Positions 19,661-27,572 of a stretch of DNA of 50,840 bases are shown piece after piece; the stretch's first letter is position 1; the number at the start of each line of letters is the position of its first letter. This DNA comes from Burkholderiales bacterium Ga0074133 (lineage in GTDB: Bacteria > Pseudomonadota > Gammaproteobacteria > Burkholderiales > Burkholderiaceae_C), in contig LNEG01000102.1 of the NCBI GenBank assembly GCA_001464865.1, positions 1-50,840 on the forward strand, given 5' to 3'. The notes under the pieces are model-generated. The model was not told the DNA's origin. It worked only from the letters and a program-made list of their open reading frames with translations, and made no database searches. A program made the translations under genes and the position numbers.

Positions 19661-19689
19661 GCTGACAGCCGTTCGCCCGGTCCGACACA

Positions 19690-20745
19690 TCAGCCCTGAG
19701 TGGCCACCCCAGCCGACTCAAAGCTCGCCATCTCGCGCAGTAGCGCGCAGGCCGACTGCAGCAGTGGCCACGCCAGCGCGGCGCCCGAACCCTCGCCCAG
19801 GCGCAGGCCCAGGTCCAGCAGCGGCTCGGCCTGCATCTGCGCCAGCATCAGGCTATGGCCGCGCTCGCCAGAGCGGTGCGCGAATACGCAGCGCTGCAGC
19901 ACCGCGGGCGCGATGCGGCTGGCCACCAGCACCGCAGCGCTGGTGATGAAGCCATCCACCACGATGACGCGGCGCTCGGCAGCGGCCTGCAACACAGCGC
20001 CCACCAGCGTGGCCACCTCGTAGCCGCCCAGGGCAGCCAGCGCATCGAGCGGGCTGGTAGCGCTGGCATTGGCATCCAGCGCCTGTTGCAGCACCGCGCG
20101 CTTGCGCTCGATGCCAGCAGCATCCAGCCCCGTACCTGCGCCCACGCAATCTGCCAGCGGCAGGCCAGACAGGCGCGCCAGCAGCAGCGACGCCACGGAC
20201 GTGTTCGCAATGCCCATCTCGCCCAGCAGCAGCGCATTGCCCGGAAGGCTGCGCACCACATCCATGCCGTTCGTGATCGCCTCGCTGCACTGGGCAGCAG
20301 TCATCGCCGGCCCACTCGATGCATCCGCCGTACCGGGCGCAACCTTGCGCACAAGCAGCTGGGGCTTGCCTGGCACTGCAGCGCGCGGCGCGAACGCCTT
20401 GGCCACGCCGCAATCGACCACTGTGAGGGCGAGGCCGTGCTGGCGTGCGAGCACGCTCACCGCGGCACCACCGGCCAGGAAGTTTTCGACCATCTGCCAG
20501 GTCACGTCGCTTGGAAAGGCCGACACACCGCGCGCGGCCAGGCCGTGGTCGGCGGCGAAAACAACCATCTGCGGCTGCTGCAGCGCAGGGGTTTCAGTGC
20601 CCAGAATCTCACCCAGCGTGAGCGCCAGGGCCTCCAGGCGCCCCAGCGAGCCCAGGGGCTTGGTTTTGTGGTCCAGCTTGTGTTGCAGCGCCTGGGCGAG
20701 CGCAGGATGGGCGATGTCGGCAATCAGGGGGAGGCTGGCGGTCAT
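19690..20745 (-). CDS. cobT: Nicotinate-nucleotide--dimethylbenzimidazole phosphoribosyltransferase
   Basis: A 351-residue enzyme that makes alpha-ribazole phosphate, the lower-ligand precursor of cobalamin, from nicotinate mononucleotide and dimethylbenzimidazole. Family landmarks: KTKPLGSLGRLEALA, VVFAADHGLAARGVSAFPSD, LLLGEMGIANTSVA, FAHRSGERGH, and LRLGEGSGAALA with the catalytic glutamate. The ATG at 20745 gives the expected start; a TTG six codons upstream is less likely. No clear ribosome binding site is seen. It lies about 200 bp after the riboswitch-led small ORF, apart from the main B12 operon. cobS does not follow it. Confidence 0.93.
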   Translation of the reverse strand: MTASLPLIADIAHPALAQALQHKLDHKTKPLGSLGRLEALALTLGEILGTETPALQQPQMVVFAADHGLAARGVSAFPSDVTWQMVENFLAGGAAVSVLARQHGLALTVVDCGVAKAFAPRAAVPGKPQLLVRKVAPGTADASSGPAMTAAQCSEAITNGMDVVRSLPGNALLLGEMGIANTSVASLLLARLSGLPLADCVGAGTGLDAAGIERKRAVLQQALDANASATSPLDALAALGGYEVATLVGAVLQAAAERRVIVVDGFITSAAVLVASRIAPAVLQRCVFAHRSGERGHSLMLAQMQAEPLLDLGLRLGEGSGAALAWPLLQSACALLREMASFESAGVATQG

Positions 20746-20773
20746 GGTGTATTCAGCTTTCAAGAGGTGTATG

Positions 20774-20799
20774 GCGCGGCCCGCAGACAGGGGCCGCGC
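20774..20799 (-). other. Perfect hairpin just before cobT
   Basis: A 9-bp perfect stem (GCGCGGCCC with GGGCCGCGC, 8-nt loop) lies 28 bp upstream of the cobT start codon. It has no T tract, so it is not an intrinsic terminator. It may affect translation or RNA stability. Confidence 0.35.
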
Positions 20800-20942
20800 A
20801 TGGATGGCGGTGTGCTACCGGGCGAGGCCGGTGCCGGGAGGCAGGATCAGGCGATGGCATGGCCGCGCTGCCTCATCAAGACTTCTAGGCGGATATCAGG
20901 CCCGCCGGAAATCGCGCTGCGGCGAGGGCGCGGCGAGACACC

Positions 20943-21104
20943 TCAGCAGGCACGGGTGTGGGCCGAAAATGCCCGCGTCCGTCGCGACGCAAAAAGAGGG
21001 TGTGAAAAGAAGGCGCGGAAGAAAGGTGTGGTGTGGGCGTCGCAGGCCTGTGGTGTACAGGCGTGAACGCTGGGCGTGGCTTGCGCCGCCGCGCTGGTAT
21101 TCAT
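20943..21104 (-). CDS. Unannotated 53-residue ORF behind a cobalamin riboswitch
   Basis: A small open frame whose ATG has a good ribosome binding site (AGGGGA, 5 nt spacing) and is the first start codon after the B12 box, 64 bp downstream. The predicted peptide begins MNTSAAAQATPSVHACTPQA and continues CDAHTTPFFRAFFSHPLF; it has three Cys, four His and five Phe, no membrane helix and no signal peptide I can defend. I recognise no family. It could be a real small protein linked to cobalt or cobalamin, or only a leader ORF through which the riboswitch acts on cobT. Conservation has not been tested. Confidence 0.4.
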   Translation of the reverse strand: MNTSAAAQATPSVHACTPQACDAHTTPFFRAFFSHPLFASRRTRAFSAHTRAC

Positions 21105-21109
21105 GGCAG

Positions 21110-21115
21110 TCCCCT
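21110..21115 (-). promoter_or_regulatory. Ribosome binding site of the 53-residue ORF
   Basis: AGGGGA on the minus strand, 5 nt before the ATG at 21104. It is the first strong Shine-Dalgarno sequence after the riboswitch and so the likely target if the switch works on translation. A GGCAGCGCTGCC palindrome (21129-21140) lies between it and the B12 box. Confidence 0.5.
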
Positions 21116-21164
21116 GAGCGTGAATAGTGGCAGCGCTGCCCGGCCTTGCAGCGCCAAGAATGGC

Positions 21165-21490
21165 TCAGGCCGGTCTTCTGGCTTGGAGTCGTCTGCCCTG
21201 GCACACCTTCCCGGCCAGTGCGGTGTTTTACGCTGGATGGCACGCATGAAAAGGGTGGATTTTCGGTTCTGGCAAGGCGCAAACCACAGCCATACCAGAC
21301 GGTATCGCGAGGATTTGCAACGCAGCCAGGGCCGAAAAGATCCCTTTTTATGTGTCAGACAGCGTGAAACACTGCACCAGGCAGCCAGTGGCATTTGTGC
21401 GGGGCATCGTCCTTACAGCGTTGGGCACGCGGCGGATTTGCACCGCCTTCCCGATTCTCCCGTTGCCGCGAAGCGGCAACGGGCACCTGA
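21165..21490 (-). promoter_or_regulatory. Cobalamin riboswitch with a long P6-region extension
   Basis: Minus-strand RNA element sensing adenosylcobalamin-type ligands. In order: GGTGCC, a 10-bp hairpin closed by CTTCG, AATCGGGAAGGCGGTGCAA, AACGCTGTAAGG, ATGCCACTGG (21394-21385), CCGGGAAGG (21214-21206), and the B12 box AAGCCAGAAGACCGGCC (21184-21168). About 165 nt lie between the GCCACTGG and CACTGGCC strands of the core, and this insert folds on itself: 21360-21372 pairs with 21223-21235 with one mismatch, and ATACC-GTCT-GGTAT (21292-21305) caps it. The first ORF downstream is the 53-residue frame, then cobT. Confidence 0.9.
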
Positions 21491-21541
21491 GGCTGCGGAT
21501 GGTAGCAGCCACATGCGCCCTGTCCATTCAGGCACGTGCTC

Positions 21542-22474
21542 TCAGTTCGCCAGTACCGAACCGTCTTTCGCGCGATCGCGGGCCAGTGTCTCGGCCTCGG
21601 TCTTGCGGCGGAAGAACACCGTAGCGATGCTGGCCGTGATGACGATGAACAGCGAATACAGCACCGGGATCAGCAACACCTGTTGCTGCTGCTCGCCGCT
21701 GAAGGTCAGGGTCACGATCAGCACGCCCAGCGGTCCGTTCTGAATGCCAGTCTCAAGCGCGATGGTGCGCGAGCGCCTAGGGTCTTGCCGCACGAGCCGG
21801 GCGAATATGTAGCCCACCGCAAAACCGAACACGCCCAGACCAATGGCGCCAAAGTACACAGGCCAAGGCGTGGTAAGCAGCAGCGGCCAGTTGCGCGGCA
21901 CCCAGGACACGACGAGGAACAAAATGACGACCACCCCCAGCACGCCACCCACCAGTTCCAGTGTTGCGCCCAGATTGGGATTGACCTTTCGCAGCACCAT
22001 GCCGATGGCGGTGGGCACCAGCAGCACAAACAGCACTTGCGCCACGTTTTCAGGCGGAATCTTCCAGTCGCCCTCAATGCCGATGCTGAACAGGCCCAGC
22101 GTCAACGGGACCATGATCACCGCCAGCAAAGTGGAAACGATGGTCATCAGCAGAGACAGCGAAAGAACGCCCTTGCTGAAATAGTTGAAGATGTTGCTGG
22201 TGGTCCCACCGGGCAAGCAGGCCATGAGAATCAGGCTCACGGCATAGGCGTACCACTTGCTGTCTTCAGCGCTTGCGTTGGGCAACAGCACCAAATGGGC
22301 GATGGTGAAACCCACAATGGGCGTCAGGAGGTAGGTGGTGACCACGCCAATGCCGATGCCCACGGGCTTTCGCAGGGCAATCAGGAAATCCTTCACAGTC
22401 AGCGATGCACCCATGCCAAGCATGATGACGATCATCATGATGCCCAGCAGCTTGGTTTCGAATTCGGAAATCAT
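21542..22474 (-). CDS. Bile acid:sodium symporter (BASS) family transporter
   Basis: A 310-residue inner-membrane protein with about nine or ten predicted helices. Family landmarks include MLGMGASLTVKDF, LMACLPGGTTSNIFNYFSKG, and ETGIQNGPLGVLI. BASS members import organic anions with sodium; in bacteria substrates include pantoate and 2-oxoacids, and the substrate here is unknown. It lies 35 bp after the acyl-CoA ligase gene on the same strand and may share its transcript. Confidence 0.87.
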   Translation of the reverse strand: MISEFETKLLGIMMIVIMLGMGASLTVKDFLIALRKPVGIGIGVVTTYLLTPIVGFTIAHLVLLPNASAEDSKWYAYAVSLILMACLPGGTTSNIFNYFSKGVLSLSLLMTIVSTLLAVIMVPLTLGLFSIGIEGDWKIPPENVAQVLFVLLVPTAIGMVLRKVNPNLGATLELVGGVLGVVVILFLVVSWVPRNWPLLLTTPWPVYFGAIGLGVFGFAVGYIFARLVRQDPRRSRTIALETGIQNGPLGVLIVTLTFSGEQQQQVLLIPVLYSLFIVITASIATVFFRRKTEAETLARDRAKDGSVLAN

Positions 22475-22509
22475 GTGGGAGTACTCTCTGTCAGGGTCAA
22501 GGGCGGGGC

Positions 22510-24258
22510 TCAGGCCCGGCTCAGCTCATCGGCCACGGCCTTGCGCAGGTCCTTGCGCAGCACCTTGCCAACAGGGCTCTTGGGAAGCTCGTCGCGCACC
22601 ACCACCAGCTTGGGCACCTTGTAGGCCGCCAGGTGCTGCTTGCAGTGGGCGATCACGTCGGCCGGCGTCACTTCCCTGGCGTGGTCCGGGTTTTGCACCA
22701 CATACGCTCGCACTGCTTCGCCGGTCTTGCTGTCGGGGACGCCAATCACGGCCACCTCCAGCACATGGTCCATGTCGGCGATCACGTCCTCCACCTCGTT
22801 GGGGTACACGTTGAAGCCCGACACCAGGATCATGTCCTTCTTGCGGTCCACGATGCGCATGAATCCGCCTTCGTCCATCACGGCCACGTCGCCGGTGGCA
22901 AACCATCCGTTGTTCATCACCTTGGCGGTTTCTTCTTCGGCGTTCCAGTAGCCCTTCATCACCTGCGGGCCGCGCACCCAGATCTCGCCCGGTGCGCCAG
23001 CTGCCACGTCGTGGCCGTGGTCATCCACCAGGCGCACATCAGTGCCCGGGGCGGGTATCCCGATGCTGCCGTCTCGCGGCGTGCCGGTGAGCGGGTTGAA
23101 ACTCACTACCGGGGCGGTTTCGGTGAGGCCGTAGCCCTCGGCAATCGGCGTCCTGGTCAGCTCGCGCCAGCGCTGCGCCACCGTGGTGTGCAGCGCGGTG
23201 CCGCCCGAGATGGACGCCTTGAGCGTCTTGGGCGGGTAGGCCACGAACCACTCCTCGTTCAGCAGGCCGTTGAACAGGGTGTTGACCCCCGTCATCCAGG
23301 TCACCGGGAAGTTTTCCATCGCACGCTGCAGGTTCTGCACCGGCCGCGGGTTGGGAATCAGCACGTTGTGTCCGCCGATGGACAGGAAGCCCAGCAGGTT
23401 GGCTGTGAACGCGAAGATGTGATACAGCGGCAGGGCGGTGAGCACGCATTCCTGCCCTGGCGCCATGTGGCTCACGCCCATGGCACGGGTCTGCTGAATG
23501 TTGTTGATCAGGTTGTCATGGGTGAGCATCGCGCCCTTGCTCACGCCGGTGGTGCCACCGGTGTACTGCAGCAGCGCCAGGTCGTGGCGGCCCACGCCCT
23601 CCCAGTAGCTGCGGGCCGGCGTCTTGGCCAGCGTGGCGCGGCCCTGGGCCAGCGCGTCTTTCAGGCGGATGTGCGGCGCCGTCACCGGCGGCAGCACGCG
23701 GTTCCAGTAGCGCTGTACGCCGCGCACGATGGCCCCGGGAATGGCCGGGAAGAACTCCGAGACCGCCGCCAGCACCACCTTCTGGATGCCCGTCTTGGCC
23801 AGAACGGCGGGCAGCTTGTCGGCGAACATGTCCACCATCACCAGCACCTGGGCACCGGCGTTGTTGAACTGGTGGATCATTTCCGTCTCGGTGTAGAGCG
23901 GGTTGGTGTTCACCAGCACGCAGCCGGCCTTGAACACGCCCAGCGCTGCCACCGGGTAACCCAGGCTGTTGGGCAGCTGCACGGCCACGCGGTCGCCCGC
24001 CTTCAGGCCCACCACCGCGCGCAGGTAGCCGGCAAACGCGTCGGACAGCTCGTCCACCTCGGCAAAACTCAGGCGGCCGTTCATGCCGTTGGGCACCACG
24101 CAGCTGAAGGCCGCCTTCACCTTGCTTTCGGCCTCCCACTTCCTGCAGCATTCGTGGGCCAGCTCGGCCAGATTGCGGTACGGCATCTCCTGCAGTTCCG
24201 GGGCAATGCCCACCTGCTGGTACGACGGGTGCCAGGGCCTTACGGGCAATTCGGTCAT
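22510..24258 (-). CDS. fadD: Long-chain fatty-acid--CoA ligase
   Basis: A 582-residue AMP-forming acyl-CoA synthetase. The AMP-binding loop YTGGTTGVSKGAML is intact, as are GYGLTETAPVVSFNP, GWFATGDVAVMDEGGFM, DRKKDMILVSGFNVYPNEVE, and the catalytic lysine region KSPVGKVLRKDLR. It activates fatty acids for beta-oxidation. The ATG at 24258 gives the family-like start. A palindromic operator of the TetR type lies 28 bp upstream. FadD versus a medium-chain relative cannot be settled by eye. Confidence 0.88.
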   Translation of the reverse strand: MTELPVRPWHPSYQQVGIAPELQEMPYRNLAELAHECCRKWEAESKVKAAFSCVVPNGMNGRLSFAEVDELSDAFAGYLRAVVGLKAGDRVAVQLPNSLGYPVAALGVFKAGCVLVNTNPLYTETEMIHQFNNAGAQVLVMVDMFADKLPAVLAKTGIQKVVLAAVSEFFPAIPGAIVRGVQRYWNRVLPPVTAPHIRLKDALAQGRATLAKTPARSYWEGVGRHDLALLQYTGGTTGVSKGAMLTHDNLINNIQQTRAMGVSHMAPGQECVLTALPLYHIFAFTANLLGFLSIGGHNVLIPNPRPVQNLQRAMENFPVTWMTGVNTLFNGLLNEEWFVAYPPKTLKASISGGTALHTTVAQRWRELTRTPIAEGYGLTETAPVVSFNPLTGTPRDGSIGIPAPGTDVRLVDDHGHDVAAGAPGEIWVRGPQVMKGYWNAEEETAKVMNNGWFATGDVAVMDEGGFMRIVDRKKDMILVSGFNVYPNEVEDVIADMDHVLEVAVIGVPDSKTGEAVRAYVVQNPDHAREVTPADVIAHCKQHLAAYKVPKLVVVRDELPKSPVGKVLRKDLRKAVADELSRA

Positions 24259-24286
24259 GGAGTGCTTCGTGGAAGGGTTAAAAAAA

Positions 24287-24300
24287 CGAACGGTCGTTCG
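24287..24300. promoter_or_regulatory. Palindromic operator upstream of fadD
   Basis: CGAACGGTCGTTCG is an inverted repeat with 6-bp arms and 2-bp centre, placed 28 bp before the fadD start codon and after a run of A. Its form fits the operators of TetR-type regulators of fatty-acid degradation in Proteobacteria. No such regulator is adjacent. Confidence 0.6.
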
Positions 24301-24864
24301 CAATTGGCGGATCGTAGCCACGCCCGTTCCGGATTTCCCGAATCTCGGTTTTACGCAGGGGTTTTTGCGCAGGTGGAGGATGTCCGCGCGGCCCTGCGCG
24401 CGCTGCCGGCGGCAGCGGCGAGGGCGCCTAAATCAGAAACCCGAGTGACCACGACCATGGGCGCCGTCGCTGTGCAGACCGGCACGATATTGATGCCTGC
24501 TGCCGAAGCGCCCAGAGAAGCCGGGGGTGACCGAATGCTTCATTTTTTATAGCTACCATCGCTTTATTTATAGGATCTAGGAGCCATTCCGGATTCAGAT
24601 GGAGGCGACGCCCTCGGGCGGGCGCCACTGCGGGAGCCTGCGGCCGGATCACATCTTGTTTGCCAAAAGCGCTGCCATCAAAAGGCGCCATGCACCCGGC
24701 GCAAAGCGAAGTGGGGGTGCGGCACCGGCACGGCTTTGCAGCGACGCGGATGCTTGTCCGGATTGACATCCAAAGGAAAGGCTATTACCACCGCGCCACT
24801 CGTTGGGGAATCCGGGCGTTCGCACTGACAAACACGGTGCGAACAGCCTCCAATAAGCGTCGCC
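24301..24864. other. Intergenic stretch with no gene that I can support
   Basis: Between the fadD operator and the 3' end of cobQ. It holds repeat copy B (about 24541-24600) and short open frames whose translations resemble nothing and have no ribosome binding site. Both flanking genes are on the minus strand; the end of the B12 operon transcript presumably lies here, but I see no good intrinsic terminator. Confidence 0.6.
24541..24600 (-). repeat. Interspersed repeat with GCTAT core, copy B
   Basis: On the minus strand: ATGGCTCC, TAGATCC, TATAAATAAAGC, GGTAGCTAT, then an A-rich end. The order and spacing of blocks match copies A (11880-11951) and C (29425-29506), although the hairpin part has decayed. 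Confidence 0.5.
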
Positions 24865-26358
24865 TTACGCAATAAGCGCGTCCAACACACCCGGTTCGAA
24901 GTGGGGGGCAACACCGTTCGCCAGCCCGTCGAACACCGCCTCCAGCGTGGGCGCATCGGCACCAAACAGGGCTTTCATCACAGCAGGGTCTTCCAGCAAG
25001 CCGTGCAGATACACGCCCAGCACATTGCCCGCCGCGTTTTGCCACGCAACGCCCTGGATTACCTCGCGCGCCACGTCACCCTTGGCGGCCATGGCCGGGT
25101 GCTGCGCTGTCTGGCCGTGGTGGATTTCGTAGCCCTGCACCACCACGCCGGCCAAGGCAGTCCAGGCGCCCTGCACCGCGCCAAATTGCGCCTTGGTGCG
25201 CTGCACGGTCTTGGCCACTTCGAACGTGGTGACCAGCGGCAACAGGCCGAGGCCGGGCGCGTTGCCGTCAATGCCTGCGGTGTCGATCAGCGCCTCGCCC
25301 AGCATTTGCAGGCCGCCACACACGCCCAGCACCGCACCGCCCTGCCCCGCGTGCGAGGCAACAGCCTGGTCCAGCCCCTGCGCGCGCAGCCAGGCCAGGT
25401 CGGCGGCGGTGGACTTGGAGCCGGGCAGCACCACCCAGTCGCTCGCCTTCAGCCCCGCCAGGTCTGCAGGGCTGCGCGCCCACAGCAGGCGCACGCCGGG
25501 CACGTTTTTCAGAGGCTGGAATTCGTCGAGGTTGCTGATGCGCGGGTAGGCAATCACAGCCACCGTGGTGTGAACAGCACCCGCCGACAAGGTGCGGTCA
25601 TCGAACACACCGTCTTCTTCGGGAAGGCCATGGCGCCACTGCATGGGAATGGTGGCCACGGTGGGCACGCCGGTCAAATCCTGCAGCATCTGGGGGGCCG
25701 GGGCGAGCAGGCTGGCGTCGCCGCGAAACTTGTTGAGCACGAAGCCGTGGATCAGCGCGCGCTCGTCTTCGGGCAGCAGCGCCCAGGTGCCGTACAGGTG
25801 GGCGAAGGCGCCGCCGCGGTCGATGTCGGTCACCAGCAGGCAGCGGGCCCGGGCGTGGCGTGCCACGCGCATGTTGACGATGTCGCTGGCGTGCAGGTTG
25901 ATCTCTGCGGGTGAGCCGGCGCCTTCGATCACCACCACATCGTTTTCGGCGCGCAGCGCATCGAGTGCGGCAGCGATCTGCGGCCACACCTTTTCGCTGC
26001 GGCCGCGCCAGGGCATGGCCGTGAGCTCGGCACTCACCTGCCCCATCAGCACGACCTGGCTGTGCGTGTCGGCCTCGGGCTTGAGCAGCAGCGGGTTCAT
26101 GCGTACCTCGGGCTCGGCGCGCGCTGCCAGGGCCTGGAAATACTGGGCCGAACCGATCTCCCCGCTGCCTGTTTCGCTGGCCACCACCCGCGCGTTGTTG
26201 CTCATGTTCTGCGCCTTGAACGGCGCGACCTTGAGGCCAAGATTGCTGTAGTAGCGGCACAGCGCGGTGGTGAGCCAGCTTTTGCCAGCGCCGCTGGTGG
26301 TGCCCAGCACCATCACGCATTGGGCGGGGGATGAACCGGTTCTGGAAGGCTGGGACAT
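24865..26358 (-). CDS. cobQ: Cobyric acid synthase
   Basis: A 497-residue glutamine-dependent amidotransferase that amidates adenosylcobyrinate a,c-diamide to adenosylcobyric acid. The N-terminal P-loop is TTSGAGKSW, followed by FKAQNMSNNA and the EGAGSPAEINL segment; the C-terminal glutaminase half shows the nucleophile in GVCGGLQMLGE and the YLHGLLEDP histidine. Length is typical. Last gene of the riboswitch-led B12 operon, 27 bp after the DUF3037 gene. Confidence 0.95.
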   Translation of the reverse strand: MSQPSRTGSSPAQCVMVLGTTSGAGKSWLTTALCRYYSNLGLKVAPFKAQNMSNNARVVASETGSGEIGSAQYFQALAARAEPEVRMNPLLLKPEADTHSQVVLMGQVSAELTAMPWRGRSEKVWPQIAAALDALRAENDVVVIEGAGSPAEINLHASDIVNMRVARHARARCLLVTDIDRGGAFAHLYGTWALLPEDERALIHGFVLNKFRGDASLLAPAPQMLQDLTGVPTVATIPMQWRHGLPEEDGVFDDRTLSAGAVHTTVAVIAYPRISNLDEFQPLKNVPGVRLLWARSPADLAGLKASDWVVLPGSKSTAADLAWLRAQGLDQAVASHAGQGGAVLGVCGGLQMLGEALIDTAGIDGNAPGLGLLPLVTTFEVAKTVQRTKAQFGAVQGAWTALAGVVVQGYEIHHGQTAQHPAMAAKGDVAREVIQGVAWQNAAGNVLGVYLHGLLEDPAVMKALFGADAPTLEAVFDGLANGVAPHFEPGVLDALIA

Positions 26359-26385
26359 GGACGTAAAGAAAAAGGATGGGCTCGT

Positions 26386-26778
26386 TCAGCGCAGGGGTAG
26401 CACCATGCGCTGCATGACATGCGCGAGCGCAGCGGCAGGGTCGGTGCAGCGGCCGGTGTGTACGGGCGATGTCTGGATGATGGCGCTGCGCCGCGCCGTG
26501 AGCCAGTGAAACCGAGATCGGTATGGCAGCTGTGCAATGGGCCCGCAGGCTGCATCGCCCGCGCAGATGGACACAATGGCCTCCAGATGCCGGCGCACGG
26601 TGTCCACGTCGACACGCGGGTCCAGCGCCAGCAGGCGCGGCTCGTCCAGCGCCACGGCCGCCTGCAGGAACCCGCTGCGCTGGCACGACAGGATCACGCC
26701 CGCGTTGATGAACTCTTCGCGCTCCACACGGGGCACCACGCGCACGATGGCGTAGTCGTACACGTCATGCGCGTCCAT
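26386..26778 (-). CDS. DUF3037 family protein
   Basis: A 130-residue protein with clear DUF3037 signatures: YDYAIVRVVPRVEREEFINA then GVIL near the N-terminus, and SRFHWLTARRSAIIQTSPVH near the C-terminus. The family has no established function but is often coded next to a HipA-like kinase, as here: its start overlaps the end of the kinase gene by 14 bp, and cobQ follows 27 bp later. Likely the functional partner of the kinase (substrate, regulator or adaptor), which is inference. Nothing in it suggests a B12 enzyme. Confidence 0.85.
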   Translation of the reverse strand: MDAHDVYDYAIVRVVPRVEREEFINAGVILSCQRSGFLQAAVALDEPRLLALDPRVDVDTVRRHLEAIVSICAGDAACGPIAQLPYRSRFHWLTARRSAIIQTSPVHTGRCTDPAAALAHVMQRMVLPLR

Positions 26779-27559
26779 GCACAGCCTCCTCCAGTGCAAC
26801 CCGCCAGACAGCACGGCCGGCAATGCGGGCAGTGAAGTAGTCCACGTAGGCTTGACGGTGCGCAGCGGGTGTGGCCAGCGGGCAGTCGGCATGGTCTGCC
26901 GCGGCCAGCTGCAAGAATTCATCGGGTACATCTGCCAGCACAGCCTGGAGCACGCCGGGCGCAAGGCGCCCTGCCATCTCCCCATCCACCTCGGCCAGGG
27001 CCGTCGCCTGGGCCAGCAGCACGTGTTCGAAGATGGGCGCAAAGGGCTTGGCGGGCTGCGCCACCGTGCCATTCCAGGCATGGTGGAATGTCAGTGCCGC
27101 CCCATGGTCGATGAGCCAGGGCTTGCGGTGCCAGACCAGCAAATTGGTGTTCCGCGCAGAACGGTCCACGTTGCCCACCAGCGTATCGAACCACACCAGG
27201 CGGGAGGCAAAGTCACTCGTCACCACATCCACCGCCGGATCGAAGTTGAGCGCGCCCGAGAGGTAATCCATGGCCACGTTCAGGCCGGCGCTGGCGCGCA
27301 CCAGGTCCTGGATTTCGGGGTCGGGCTCAGTCTGGGCCAGGGCCGTGTCAAGCTGGGCCATCACGATCTCGGGCACCGGCAGGCCCAGCGCGCGGGCCAT
27401 GCCGCCCGCAATGATTTCGGCCATGAGGGCGCGCACGCCCTGCCCTGCGCCGCGGAACTTGAGCACATACAGGCCCAGGTCGTCGCCCTCGACCACGGCA
27501 GGCATGGAGCCGCCCTCACGCAGCGGCGTGACGTAGCGGTTGACGGTGATGGTTCGCAA
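26765..27559 (-). CDS. HipA-like kinase domain protein
   Basis: A 264-residue stand-alone kinase-fold protein of the HipA-like family. Kinase features are visible: an ATP-binding lysine candidate at K34 (YVLKF), the catalytic loop NVDRSARN at 130-137 with D132, and the metal-binding D151 in LIDHGA. It is much shorter than E. coli HipA (about 440 residues), lacking the N-terminal subdomain, and has no HipB-like antitoxin beside it. TTG at 27559 was chosen because GAGGAGC sits 6 nt upstream; a longer frame starting further up is not conserved-looking. It lies between cobD (11 bp) and DUF3037 (14-bp overlap) in the B12 operon, so it should be repressed by B12. Confidence 0.8.
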   Translation of the reverse strand: MRTITVNRYVTPLREGGSMPAVVEGDDLGLYVLKFRGAGQGVRALMAEIIAGGMARALGLPVPEIVMAQLDTALAQTEPDPEIQDLVRASAGLNVAMDYLSGALNFDPAVDVVTSDFASRLVWFDTLVGNVDRSARNTNLLVWHRKPWLIDHGAALTFHHAWNGTVAQPAKPFAPIFEHVLLAQATALAEVDGEMAGRLAPGVLQAVLADVPDEFLQLAAADHADCPLATPAAHRQAYVDYFTARIAGRAVWRVALEEAVHGRA

Positions 27560-27565
27560 TACGTT

Positions 27566-27572
27566 GCTCCTC
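27566..27572 (-). promoter_or_regulatory. Ribosome binding site supporting the TTG start of the kinase gene
   Basis: GAGGAGC on the minus strand, 6 nt before TTG at 27559. It overlaps the last two bases of the cobD stop codon, so kinase translation probably depends on the cobD gene ahead. Confidence 0.6.

Noticed and set aside
24428..24769. 113-residue minus-strand open frame between fadD and cobQ
   Set aside because: It runs through the interspersed repeat, has no ribosome binding site and its translation resembles no protein family.
26765..27559. Calling the kinase a HipA toxin of a HipBA toxin-antitoxin system
   Set aside because: It is far shorter than HipA and has no HipB-like DNA-binding partner; the partner is DUF3037. 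No evidence for toxicity.
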